A stretch of DNA of 64,000 nt from Gracilimonas sp040882225 (GTDB lineage Bacteria; Bacteroidota; Rhodothermia; Balneolales; Balneolaceae). The stretch spans positions 310,001-374,000 of the forward strand of contig JBBEBR010000006.1 of the NCBI GenBank assembly GCA_040882225.1, given 5' to 3'. This document shows positions 34,602-43,108 of the stretch, in pieces (the first letter of the stretch is position 1; every line of letters starts with the position of its first letter). Under the pieces are notes generated by a model that had not been told where the DNA came from, ran no database searches, and saw only the letters and a program-made list of their open reading frames with translations. Both the position numbers and the translations under genes were made by a program.

Positions 34602-35990
34602 TTAGTGTTGATGATTTGCTTCAGTTAAGGTAAAAGTGTCTTGCATGCACGCGTCGTCACTTCTTCCGGAGATGATTTCCTCGAAATTACTTGTGTCATC
34701 AAAATCGGTGCCGGCATTAACGCTGATGCGCATATCATCGGCATCATTTTCCCGGTCGAAATATTTATGCCCGTCTACAAAAGTCATCTCAGCTATGCTG
34801 TAAATACTTAAAGGATGTCCACTCCAGATTGCTAAATCGGCTTGTTTTCCTACTTCTATGCTTCCAACCTTGTCATCAATACCGAGTTGTTTTGCCGGGT
34901 TGATGGTTATCATTCGAAGCGCGTCGTTTTCGGAAGTCATTCCGTACCGGACTGTCTTGGCTGCTTCATGATTTAGATGCCGAATCAATTCACCGCTATC
35001 ACTATTAATACTATTTGTAACTCCGTTCGCATTCAGGATTGAAGCGTTGAACGCGGTGGAATAATACACTTCAAACTTGTATGCCCACCAATCCGCAAAT
35101 ACCGAAGTTCCCGCACCATTTTTGGCAAGTTCAGGAGCAACTTTAAACGCTTCGTTTGCATGCTGAAAAGTGTAATTTTTAATTCCGTAGTCTTTAAAAA
35201 CTTCCATCAACATAAGAATTTCATCTGCCCGGTAAGAGTGGCAATGAACCAGGATGTTGCCTTCAATAATATCATTCAACACATCGTAGCGTAAATTTTG
35301 TGCAACCGGAACGGGCGGAACTCCTCTTTTACGGCGGTCATATTCTCCTTTTCTCTGGAGATAAGCTTCTCTGTTTCGCTTGTAATCAATGGCTTCATCA
35401 AAATGATTTCGAACAACCTGCTCTACACCCATTCGGGTTCTTGGCTGAACGCCATTTCCTTGCCCGTGCACACGAGTGGGGTTTTCACCTAAAGCAAATT
35501 TGATGGTTCTGGCTGCTCCTTCAAAACGCATTTGTTCTTGATTAGTGCCATACCGAAGCTTCAGCGTTTCGCCCTGTCCGCCAATTACGTTTGCAGAACC
35601 GTGCATTAAATGGATGGAAGTTACCCCTCCTCCCAACGCTCGATAAATACCAACGGAGTTTGGATTCACAGATTCTTCCATTGTTACTTCGGCGGTAACA
35701 GGATTACGGCCTTCGTTAATATCAACGCCATTGAGATGCGAATGAGCGTCAATAATTCCCGGCAGTACAAATTTTCCGGAGGCATCAATAGTTTCCACGC
35801 CACGTAGCGCGTTCAGATTCTGGCCGATCTCACGGATTATGCCGTCTCGAATCAGCACGTCGGTATTTTCCAGGTCATCGCCTGTAACGGTGATTACTGT
35901 TGCATTTTGAATAAGAACTGAGCCTTTTTCCTGGGCATAAGCCTGAAATCCAAAAACAACGAGTAAAAGTATTAAACTTAGTTTTTTCAT
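34602..35990 (-). CDS. Secreted amidohydrolase with intact metal-binding residues (paralogue B)
   Basis: The start is set at the ATG at 35990, with AAGGAAG six bases upstream and followed by a signal peptide (MKKLSLILLLVVFGFQAYAQ). The frame remains open upstream to 36077 but that part overlaps the previous gene's coding end. About 462 aa. Metal motifs of the amidohydrolase superfamily are present: GIIDAHSHLNG (HxH), VHCHS, FQHANE and a late INSDSGE Asp. The C-terminal composite strand reads MITINPAKQLGIDDKVGSIEVGKQADLAIWSGHPL. Likely a zinc hydrolase of a cyclic amide or dipeptide exported to the periplasm; the substrate is not known. Middle gene of the operon. Confidence 0.88.
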   Translation of the reverse strand: MKKLSLILLLVVFGFQAYAQEKGSVLIQNATVITVTGDDLENTDVLIRDGIIREIGQNLNALRGVETIDASGKFVLPGIIDAHSHLNGVDINEGRNPVTAEVTMEESVNPNSVGIYRALGGGVTSIHLMHGSANVIGGQGETLKLRYGTNQEQMRFEGAARTIKFALGENPTRVHGQGNGVQPRTRMGVEQVVRNHFDEAIDYKRNREAYLQRKGEYDRRKRGVPPVPVAQNLRYDVLNDIIEGNILVHCHSYRADEILMLMEVFKDYGIKNYTFQHANEAFKVAPELAKNGAGTSVFADWWAYKFEVYYSTAFNASILNANGVTNSINSDSGELIRHLNHEAAKTVRYGMTSENDALRMITINPAKQLGIDDKVGSIEVGKQADLAIWSGHPLSIYSIAEMTFVDGHKYFDRENDADDMRISVNAGTDFDDTSNFEEIISGRSDDACMQDTFTLTEANHQH

Positions 35991-36003
35991 TTTGAGCTTC
36001 CTT

Positions 36004-37359
36004 TTAAAATTCATGAATAACACCGTTCGATATGCTTTGAAGCACTTTCGCCTTCTTCTCTGACATCGGCTTATCAAAAACGGTAAAGCTGGCGTTTTTT
36101 CCTTTTGTCACATTTCCGAAGCTTCTGTCTACGCCAATTATTTGTGCGGTTCTTGTGGTCATAAGTTCAACCACATCCTTTTCTGTGAGCCCGCCTTCAT
36201 CAAGAAGTATTTCCAGCTTTTTGGTGAGATCTTTTAAATCCATCCCTGAAGATGAATACCCAACATTAACTCCCGCATCTATTAATTTTTTGATGTTGGT
36301 GACTTCATCCTTCCAGGCTTTAATCTGTCGGTCGCGATAAGCTTGCTCTTCGTCAGTCACCACTTCTTCTTTTTCTGATTTCTCTTCTTCATCTGAATCT
36401 TCCTCTTTTTCGGAATCCTCATCTTTTTTTGTTTTAGCATACCATTTTGGCATCTCAGTAAAATCTATACTGGCTAAAACAGGAATATTCCGGCGTTTAA
36501 GTTCATCGGATTTGGCATAAGCCTCTTTTCCAGATACAATAACGGTATTGAATCCAAATTGATCCTGAAGCATAAAAAGGCGCTCAATGTCTTCTTTTGA
36601 ATCAACTTCGAAATAGAAGGGGGCAGATTTATTAACTAAGGGAAACATTGCCTCAAGCACCTGATCACGATCTGGTGCAGGCATTTCGGTGTTTTCCCGA
36701 TAATAATTCATGTGCTCCTGAAGCGCTGTAGCCTCGAACATAACCTGCCGAAATTTCGCCATCACGCCCATCATTGTAGACGGGTAAGCGCCATTTCCCC
36801 AGCCACCAGGGGCTTCCCTGAAAGAACCCGCCAAACCAATCGTCTCTTTAAATAAACCATCTCTGGTGTTTTCGGGTGATAAATAAAATACCTCTACTCC
36901 ACCTGGCAGCATAAATCCTTTTAAACCCAAAGCGGCAGTAGTAAAGCCGGCTTTCATTCCAGCTTCGAATGCTTTGTCAGTATCCAAAAGCTCCGATGGT
37001 TTGCGTTCGGGTTGTATACCTGCCCGATCGTAGGGAGGGTTTCCGGGTTCATCCAGAGGTTTAAGGTCTTTTGGTAATTCGGGGCTTCCCCAAGTTGCAT
37101 AGCCATCAATAAACCCCGGATAAACATGAAGGCTGTCGCCTCCGTCAATCACAAAAGCATCGAATGGTATAGTTGCGTTATTTCCAACAGCTTCAATCAC
37201 GCCGTCTCGCCACACAATGGTAGCAAATTGGGTGACAGAGCCATCAGCCGAATGAAGTGTAACATTTTTTAGCGCATGTGCCGGAGTAGTCTGGGCAAAA
37301 CTTGCCTGACATATCATACCCGAAAACAGCAGCACTAAGAGTGTCGATCTTTTTTTCAT
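36004..37359 (-). CDS. Secreted amidohydrolase-fold protein, metal motif degenerate (paralogue A)
   Basis: 451 aa. Signal peptide about 1-22 (ending ASFAQ). Fold markers: VYPGFIDGYATWGSPE in place of the usual HxH, and C-terminal LMTTRTAQIIGVDRSFGNVTKGKNASFTVFDKPM. A long acidic Glu/Asp/Lys/Ser insert occurs around residues 305-340. First gene of the three-gene run. It shares with paralogue C the loss of the N-terminal metal ligands, although it keeps the domain frame. Inference: it partners with paralogue B or has taken a binding role. Confidence 0.82.
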   Translation of the reverse strand: MKKRSTLLVLLFSGMICQASFAQTTPAHALKNVTLHSADGSVTQFATIVWRDGVIEAVGNNATIPFDAFVIDGGDSLHVYPGFIDGYATWGSPELPKDLKPLDEPGNPPYDRAGIQPERKPSELLDTDKAFEAGMKAGFTTAALGLKGFMLPGGVEVFYLSPENTRDGLFKETIGLAGSFREAPGGWGNGAYPSTMMGVMAKFRQVMFEATALQEHMNYYRENTEMPAPDRDQVLEAMFPLVNKSAPFYFEVDSKEDIERLFMLQDQFGFNTVIVSGKEAYAKSDELKRRNIPVLASIDFTEMPKWYAKTKKDEDSEKEEDSDEEEKSEKEEVVTDEEQAYRDRQIKAWKDEVTNIKKLIDAGVNVGYSSSGMDLKDLTKKLEILLDEGGLTEKDVVELMTTRTAQIIGVDRSFGNVTKGKNASFTVFDKPMSEKKAKVLQSISNGVIHEF

Positions 37360-37506
37360 AGCACCTGTTAAATATTTTTTGATTTAGGTGCCGAAATAAC
37401 CGCAATTATTCAGTCTTAAAAAAGCTGTAGTTCTGAAAAAAATGTAAATGAATTGCTAACCTGCTGCCGCAATTTTAATAGAAAAATGATAAAGAAAGAC
37501 GGGTCT

Positions 37507-38148
37507 TTAATTACCTCTTCTGGCCATTTCGCTTAATGCAACATCCAGGGCCGATTGCATTTTAGTTAAAGACGATTTTAAATTTTCACTATCATACATA
37601 ATATCAGTTGTCAAGGAGTCTACCGCACTAATACCGGCTGAGGTGAGGTCATTAGAAAGGTACTCCCGAATTTCTTTGGTATCTGATATAAAATTATTCA
37701 AATCCTCCTCTACTCCATTACCAGAATCATTTACCTGATTATACATTTCCTTCAGTTCGTTTCTGCGTTCTCTGCTGAGTTCCTGCAACCTTTGATTTTC
37801 ATATTCAGCTCCATTTTCCCACGCAGCAAAATAATTATCTACATTCTTCTCCATTTCACTTTTATTTTCGAGCAGCTGATTTCCCTGCTCCTCAAGCTTT
37901 GAAACATTTTCACTATATACTTCAAATACGGATTTAATATCCGATTGGCCACTACGAGTCAATTCTCTTAGTGAAGATTCTACCCCTTCTATAGATGACC
38001 GGGTTTCCTTCAAATTCTCATAAACTGTTTCCATTGATTCTACTGCATTATCTGATCGCTCTAAACCCTCAGCACTATTTCCAGAAGACCCGCATCCATA
38101 AACTAAAAAAATTAAAAGTAAGGATAAGCTTAGTATTCTTGCTTTCAT
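37507..38148 (-). CDS. DUF2959-family lipoprotein
   Basis: The start is set at the ATG at 38148, with GGAG six bases upstream; a GTG four codons earlier is also in frame. 213 aa. N-terminal lipoprotein signal with lipobox FLVYGC. The rest is long alpha-helical coiled coil with the DUF2959 pattern YFAAWENGAEYENQRLQELS and a later IREYLSNDLTSAGISAVDSL. Function unknown; the family consists of envelope coiled-coil proteins. It is transcribed away from the stress-type genes on its right across a 240-bp AT-rich gap. Confidence 0.8.
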   Translation of the reverse strand: MKARILSLSLLLIFLVYGCGSSGNSAEGLERSDNAVESMETVYENLKETRSSIEGVESSLRELTRSGQSDIKSVFEVYSENVSKLEEQGNQLLENKSEMEKNVDNYFAAWENGAEYENQRLQELSRERRNELKEMYNQVNDSGNGVEEDLNNFISDTKEIREYLSNDLTSAGISAVDSLTTDIMYDSENLKSSLTKMQSALDVALSEMARRGN

Positions 38149-38160
38149 CACATTCTCCAC

Positions 38161-38391
38161 CTGTTAAATCTTGTCGTTCATATTCTATTTTAATATGTGA
38201 AAACTGATAAGATTTTTCTGTAATAAAATATTTGAATTGTACATTCTCACAATTCATATTCATTGTATCAAAAATAACTACTTATTTAATTCATTTTAAA
38301 TGAATCGGTAAAAAAGGGAACAAAAAAATATAATTTTTATATAAAATTATGTAACGAATCATCGTCTTTATATCCTCATTATTAAGCTCGA
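38161..38391. promoter_or_regulatory. AT-rich divergent intergenic region with a perfect palindrome
   Basis: No gene is supported here. It separates the leftward DUF2959 gene from rightward genes and contains ATTCATTT-T-AAATGAAT at 38289-38305, a perfect 8-bp inverted repeat suitable for a dimeric repressor. No clear promoter boxes could be assigned. Confidence 0.35.
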
Positions 38392-38565
38392 ATGCATAGG
38401 CTAAAACAGAAAGAAAGAAAAGATAAAAAGCTATTTAATGGAGAATTTTTATACATCCTTGCAATTTTGGCTGTAATAATCTGAATTTTAGGTTTCTTTA
38501 TCTATAGCAAAGGCATGATTATTCAAGTACTTTTAGTAATCGCTTTAATTGCTGTTTTCAGTTAA
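38392..38565 (+). pseudogene. Broken DUF5670 (lmo0937-type) small membrane protein gene
   Basis: An ATG at 38392 opens MHRLKQKERKDKKLFNGEFL, then YILAILAVII, a TGA at 38482-38484, and in the same frame ILGFFIYSKG and IIQVLLVIALIAVFS to a TAA at 38565. The two halves together match the roughly 50-residue, two-helix DUF5670 family, in which the interrupted position is normally Trp (TGG to TGA). The 3' end also departs from the family after VIALIAV, with a possible one-base slip. Such genes often sit beside YtxH/CsbD-type stress genes, as here. Decay is the simplest reading; Trp recoding of TGA is unlikely because TGA ends other genes in the window. Confidence 0.7.
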
Positions 38566-38634
38566 TGCATTAACTAATAGAAAATATACTAATAAACATA
38601 GTTAATATTAACATATACATTAAACAGGAAAATT

Positions 38635-39024
38635 ATGAAAATCTTAAAATCAATTCCTTCCGCACTTATAGGTGCAACAGCAGGCGCGTTAATAGGTCTA
38701 ATATTTGCACCAAGAAAAGGCTCCGAAACTCGGGATATGATATCCAAAAAAAGCAACGATTATGCTAACGATGCAAAAGAAAGCATAAGCGATTTATATT
38801 ATGGTATTTCAGAAGAACTTAAGGATGTTAAAGACGACGCTTCAAACTTGATAAAAGAGGGAAAGTCTAAGTTTGTGAACGCTAAAGGCGAAATAAAAAA
38901 CCGGATGGAAGGAACAAAGAGAGATGTTTCAAGACAAACCCAAGAAGCGAAAGAAGACCTCAAAGAAATGGCCCAGGAAGTAAAGGGTGACGTTAAAGAC
39001 CAAGCTCATAAAAAGACTTCCTAA
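38635..39024 (+). CDS. YtxH domain-containing protein
   Basis: 129 aa. The N-terminal hydrophobic, glycine-rich helix (ALIGATAGALIGLIFAPRKG) is the YtxH signature. The rest is a charged Lys/Glu/Asp helical region with repeated KED/KDDA/KEDLKEMAQEVKGDVKD patterns like LEA or apolipoprotein-type helices. AGGAAAAT lies just before the start. Family members are small, membrane-anchored, stress-induced proteins of unknown mechanism. It lies between the broken DUF5670 gene and a convergent GAF kinase, consistent with an envelope or desiccation/osmotic stress group. Confidence 0.85.
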   Translation: MKILKSIPSALIGATAGALIGLIFAPRKGSETRDMISKKSNDYANDAKESISDLYYGISEELKDVKDDASNLIKEGKSKFVNAKGEIKNRMEGTKRDVSRQTQEAKEDLKEMAQEVKGDVKDQAHKKTS

Positions 39025-39043
39025 TGCATCCTTAAATATTACA

Positions 39044-39084
39044 GCCTGCTCACTCTTTTTTAAGTGTAGGCAGGCGATTTTTTT
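39044..39084 (+). terminator. Terminator between convergent YtxH and GAF-kinase genes
   Basis: GCCTGC.TCACT / AGTG.AGGCAGGC imperfect stem followed by seven T on the plus strand. It includes the stop codon of the minus-strand kinase gene. Confidence 0.6.
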
Positions 39085-40265
39085 GGATTTTGATTTTGCC
39101 AAACATCATAGGGTGAATACGCAGTAGAAGAGTTAGTCTGAGGATGGAAACTCAATTCATATTTGGTTCCTTCTTTTCCATCAAGCTTAAATTCGGCTTG
39201 TAGTTGCTTGGCTAACAGATTTACTAATCTAAATCCGAAATGATGCTCGTCATACTTCTCCCCAGAAATGCCTTCACCATCGTCACCTACTCGAACTTTT
39301 ATGGCCCCTTCTTCTTCTTGTATTCCTATTGAAATGGAACCAGATTTACCTTTAAAAGCATGTTGAAGAGAGTTGGTAACTAATTCGTTGATAATAAGCG
39401 CAAGTGGAAAAGTTTGGCTGAAATCAAGCGAAATTTCACCCACGTCCAGATTAAAATTGATAAGCGTATCATCATTTTTGGTCACCGAATTGATTCGCTC
39501 AACCAAAGCTTCAATATATTCCTTCAAATTCACATGAACCATATCGTGTGCTTCATATAGCAGCTCATGAAGTTTGAGGGCAGCAATAATCCTGCTTTCC
39601 GTTCGGCTCAATATTTTTTTTATGATGGGGTCATCCGATTCCGACCTTTCTACCTGAAGCATTCCACAAATATCAGCGAGATTATTCTTTATTCTGTGAT
39701 GAATCTCTAAAAGCCAAACCTCTTTATCTTTTATATATTTTTCTACACTCACCTGTGTATTTCTTTCATTTTGAAGCTGGTTTTCGAAAGCATCAATAAG
39801 AACTTCCAGATGCTTTGCCAAGAGCAAAAAATTTTGTTGCTCTTCTTCACTCAATTCTTTTGGATAATAACATATCAAACATAACGTAGCTAAAATTTCC
39901 CCCGAATTATTTCTAATCGGAATACCTGCATAAAAACGTATTTGATGATCTTCAGGAAATTGCAAATTCCGAGTCCTTTTGTCATCTTTAAGATCGTTTA
40001 TTACCAATAATCTACCCTCTTGTACGACAAAATTACAAACACTTTGTTTTCTGGTTAACTTGGATATCCTCCATTTCCCACATTTAGAAATTGTGTATTG
40101 GTACTTATCATCAAGCAAATTAATAAGTGAAACGGAAGAACTACATATTTGACAGCAAAGCCTGTTAACCTGCTGAAAAGTTTCTTGGAGTTCTTTATTA
40201 TCAAAAAATATATTTTCTGCTTTAAGCTTTCCTTTACTTCTCTCACTTGTATCAGAAAATTTCAT
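39060..40265 (-). CDS. Soluble GAF-domain histidine kinase (HisKA_2 type)
   Basis: 401 aa, no membrane segment. Residues about 20-175 form a GAF-like domain (CNFVVQEGRLLVINDLKDDKR, RFYAGIPIRNNSGEILATLC). The dimerisation motif EIHHRIKNNLADICGML (about 200-217) is HisKA_2, and the ATPase part has LIINELVTNSLQHAF, VGDDGEGI and HFGFRLVNLLAKQL. HisKA_2 kinases often feed stress or light responses and lack a tightly linked regulator; none is adjacent here. The nearby YtxH, DUF5670 and DUF2959 genes suggest a stress context. The GAF ligand cannot be read. Confidence 0.9.
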   Translation of the reverse strand: MKFSDTSERSKGKLKAENIFFDNKELQETFQQVNRLCCQICSSSVSLINLLDDKYQYTISKCGKWRISKLTRKQSVCNFVVQEGRLLVINDLKDDKRTRNLQFPEDHQIRFYAGIPIRNNSGEILATLCLICYYPKELSEEEQQNFLLLAKHLEVLIDAFENQLQNERNTQVSVEKYIKDKEVWLLEIHHRIKNNLADICGMLQVERSESDDPIIKKILSRTESRIIAALKLHELLYEAHDMVHVNLKEYIEALVERINSVTKNDDTLINFNLDVGEISLDFSQTFPLALIINELVTNSLQHAFKGKSGSISIGIQEEEGAIKVRVGDDGEGISGEKYDEHHFGFRLVNLLAKQLQAEFKLDGKEGTKYELSFHPQTNSSTAYSPYDVWQNQNPKKSPAYT

Positions 40266-40430
40266 ATTATTAATTTTAAAGCCCTATAATTTTTAAATAA
40301 AACTATACAATAGCCTCATCTTTTTATGTAATAAATTCCTGTATAATTGTGTAATGCTTCTTGAATCGCTTTTTGGTAAGATTAATTTCGCCAATCCTGC
40401 AAAAGGAATTTGAAATGCTTAAACTTGGTA

Positions 40431-41096
40431 ATGTCATGGATTAGAAGTACAAGCTCTATCATAAAAAAAGATCTGTTTATAGAACTGCGATCTCGCTTTG
40501 CTATAAATATGGTGCTTGCTTTTGTTGCCGCGTCCCTGCTTTTAGTAATATTCACTCTGCGAGCCGATCAGCTTGAACCGGCTCCAAAATCGGGCTTAGT
40601 ATGGATTGTGATTTTGTTCGCGGCGCTATCCGCTTTAGGCAGAAGTTTTATCGCCGAAACCGATAAAAAAACGTATGATCTTCTCCGAATTTACGCTCCC
40701 GGATCATCGGTATATTCGGGTAAATTGTTTTACAACTTTGTGTTCACTCTCTTCATAAATACAGCTACTTTTATCGCGTATATTTTCCTGGCGAATTTAA
40801 CCATACAGTCCTGGACCGCTTTTTTGATCATGCTGATAATTGGAACCGCAGGACTTTCAGGCGTTGCAACAATGACGGCGGCCGTTGTTTCCCAGGCTGA
40901 CCGAAAAGGAGCTATTTTTTCAGTGTTAAGTATTCCGCTTTTTATGCCGCTTATTTTGCTCTTAACCGATATTAGCAAAACAGCATTTATTAGTGGTGAT
41001 GATGGATCTTTAAATACCCTGACAGCATTGATTGGGTTTGCCGGAGTTACCATAACAGCAGGAATTTTATTGTTCGACTATATTTGGGAGGAGTGA
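40431..41096 (+). CDS. ccmB: Heme exporter protein CcmB-like membrane protein
   Basis: The ATG at 40431 gives MSWIRSTSSIIKKDLFIELRSR; a TTG at 40410 in frame lies too close to AAAAGGA to be preferred. About 221 aa with six hydrophobic segments and CcmB blocks LFAALSALGRSFIAETDKKTYDLLRIYAPGSSVYSGKLFYNF. By family, CcmB is the membrane subunit of the CcmAB(C) transporter involved in heme handover for cytochrome c maturation. No ccmA or ccmC is adjacent. A nine-codon reading frame (40415-40444) with good SD spacing overlaps the start and may couple translation. Confidence 0.87.
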   Translation: MSWIRSTSSIIKKDLFIELRSRFAINMVLAFVAASLLLVIFTLRADQLEPAPKSGLVWIVILFAALSALGRSFIAETDKKTYDLLRIYAPGSSVYSGKLFYNFVFTLFINTATFIAYIFLANLTIQSWTAFLIMLIIGTAGLSGVATMTAAVVSQADRKGAIFSVLSIPLFMPLILLLTDISKTAFISGDDGSLNTLTALIGFAGVTITAGILLFDYIWEE

Positions 41097-41102
41097 GATT
41101 AC

Positions 41103-42284
41103 ATGGAAATTGAATTTGGAAATCGCAGAATAATTGGGCAAAAACGTGCTAAAGAACATGTTGAGCGCATTTTAGCTTCTGAGAGAATCAGCCACGCGTA
41201 TTTACTTTCGGGGCCCGCCGGAGTTGGAAAAACAGCATTCGCGCTCGCTTTTGCAGAGGCTGTGAATGGAGTTTCAAATCTTAGTGATCTTGGAAGTCAT
41301 ACTTCCTCAAAGAAATCTTCTTGGTTTACTCATCCCGATATTCATGTGTTCATTCCAAAACCAACATCCTCAAAAATAGAAGAGCTGAGGGAAAGGCAAG
41401 AACTTCTTGCCAAAGATCCATACGAAATTATCAGTTTTTCGCAACGCCCTTCGCTTGAAGATGAATCTTCAAAAAACCTACAGGCTTTTTATCCTATCGA
41501 TTATTTTCGGGATGATATACGCCCCATTGCAAAGCTGAAACCAAATGAAGGCAATCGTATTGTAATAATTCTCACGCAGGTAGAAACAATGCGAAAGGAA
41601 ACGGCGAATGCTTTTCTGAAGCTCCTTGAAGAACCCAGCGACCGTCTGATGTTCATCTTAACCACTGAAAGTTATGAAAATCTGCTTCCTACCATCACTT
41701 CCCGATGTCAGCATATTCCGCTTGGGAAGCTAAAAGATGAGGAGGTAAAACAAGGGTTAATTGAGCTCGATAAAATTCCCCCCGACGAAGCCGCTTATCT
41801 GGCCCGCATTTCGGATGGAAATTATGCGATGACTCGTTTTTTTGATATTGAAAGGTTAAAAGAAGACCGGGAACTGGTAGTTCGATATTTACGAATGGCT
41901 TTTAGTCAGGATGCTATAGGCCTTTCCAAACTGGTTCAGGATTGGCAAAGTTCTCATAATATTGAAGGTTTTATATCTATTTCGAATTTGCTGGAAATGT
42001 ACATCAGGGATTTGATTGTTTATCGGGAAACCCAAAAACCGAATCTAATTGCTAATATTGATCAGATTGAATCAATTCGCAAGTTTGTTACCTCTTTAGG
42101 TGATGCCCGGCTGGAAGAAATGATCACCCATCTGGATAATTTCCGGCCAATGATGTTACAGAATGTATCCCCAAAATTGATCTTTCTTGTACTCGCATTG
42201 CGCTTTTCAAACCTGATGCGAGGACTCAATCCTGTTATCTCTGAAGATGAGCACTGGCAACATTTACCCGCTTTCGTAGAATAA
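41103..42284 (+). CDS. holB: DNA polymerase III delta' subunit
   Basis: 393 aa, AAA+ clamp-loader subunit. Walker A GPAGVGKT near 37-44, LLEEPSDRLMFILTTES, the sensor/arginine-finger TITSRCQ motif, and a helical collar to the end. The region following Walker A has no zinc-binding cysteines but a charged insert around residues 65-120. Within the clamp loader, delta' contributes the SRC finger to a neighbouring ATP site. It follows ccmB by 6 bp and its TAA overlaps the dapF ATG by one base, so translation is coupled. Confidence 0.9.
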   Translation: MEIEFGNRRIIGQKRAKEHVERILASERISHAYLLSGPAGVGKTAFALAFAEAVNGVSNLSDLGSHTSSKKSSWFTHPDIHVFIPKPTSSKIEELRERQELLAKDPYEIISFSQRPSLEDESSKNLQAFYPIDYFRDDIRPIAKLKPNEGNRIVIILTQVETMRKETANAFLKLLEEPSDRLMFILTTESYENLLPTITSRCQHIPLGKLKDEEVKQGLIELDKIPPDEAAYLARISDGNYAMTRFFDIERLKEDRELVVRYLRMAFSQDAIGLSKLVQDWQSSHNIEGFISISNLLEMYIRDLIVYRETQKPNLIANIDQIESIRKFVTSLGDARLEEMITHLDNFRPMMLQNVSPKLIFLVLALRFSNLMRGLNPVISEDEHWQHLPAFVE

Positions 42285-43108
42285 TGAAAACTTTAGAATT
42301 TCATAAAATGGAAGGCACCGGCAACGATTTTGTTGTGGTTGATAATCGAAACTATAATTTTGCTTTAAACGAAATTATCAACTTCACCCCAAAACTGTGC
42401 GACCGGAAATTTGGCATTGGCGCTGATGGTTTGTTAGTGCTACAAAAATCATCAAATCCCAATGCAGATTATACCATGATTTATAGAAATGCCGATGGCA
42501 GTGATGCAGGAATGTGCGGAAATGGTGGCAGATGCCTTGCTTTATTTGCTTCCCAAAATGGATTCCCAAAAAAACATTCTTTTAATGTGCACGACAATAT
42601 TTACAAAGCTGAGGTTTCAGAAGATGAAGTTAGCGTTCACTTTCCAGTAAAGGTAAAGCCTGTCAGCCTTAAACTGGACGGTGAGGAATTCCTCAAAGCC
42701 GATGCCGCCACCGAGCACCTGGTAAAATTTGTTCAGCAGTCTGTTCTTGACGATGAGAATGCTCTTCTGAAGACTGGAAGAAAGTTCCGAATGCACAAGG
42801 AAATGAATCCTCCGGGCACGAATGTGAATTTCGTTCAGCTTCTGGATAATCAAAGCATAAAAGTTCAGACATATGAACGAGGAGTTGAGAATTTAACGTT
42901 GGCTTGTGGTACAGGGGCCTTAGCAGCGGCAATTGCGGCACATAATGTTCAAGAGAATCGAGAACTGCATTCGACTTATGAAGTACATATGAAAGGCGGC
43001 CTACTCAAAGCCACTTTTGATTATGCTCCGCAATCAAATATCTATCAAAATTTAATTTTAACCGGACCCGCACATTTTGTATTCAAAGGAATTGTTACGT
43101 TACGCTAA
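42284..43108 (+). CDS. dapF: Diaminopimelate epimerase
   Basis: 274 aa. It interconverts LL- and meso-diaminopimelate for lysine and peptidoglycan synthesis. N-terminal FHKMEGTGNDFVVVDN is the family start. The two catalytic cysteines lie in MCGNGGRCLA (near 74) and LACGTGALAAA (near 209). FGIGADGLL and MKGG motifs are also present. Length matches the family. The start overlaps holB's stop by 1 bp and the next gene's start lies 31 bp inside its 3' end. Confidence 0.95.
   Translation: MKTLEFHKMEGTGNDFVVVDNRNYNFALNEIINFTPKLCDRKFGIGADGLLVLQKSSNPNADYTMIYRNADGSDAGMCGNGGRCLALFASQNGFPKKHSFNVHDNIYKAEVSEDEVSVHFPVKVKPVSLKLDGEEFLKADAATEHLVKFVQQSVLDDENALLKTGRKFRMHKEMNPPGTNVNFVQLLDNQSIKVQTYERGVENLTLACGTGALAAAIAAHNVQENRELHSTYEVHMKGGLLKATFDYAPQSNIYQNLILTGPAHFVFKGIVTLR

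Noticed and set aside
38482..38484. TGA as a recoded Trp codon in the DUF5670 gene
   Set aside because: TGA ends other genes in this window and no selenocysteine or recoding signal is visible; decay or sequencing error is simpler.
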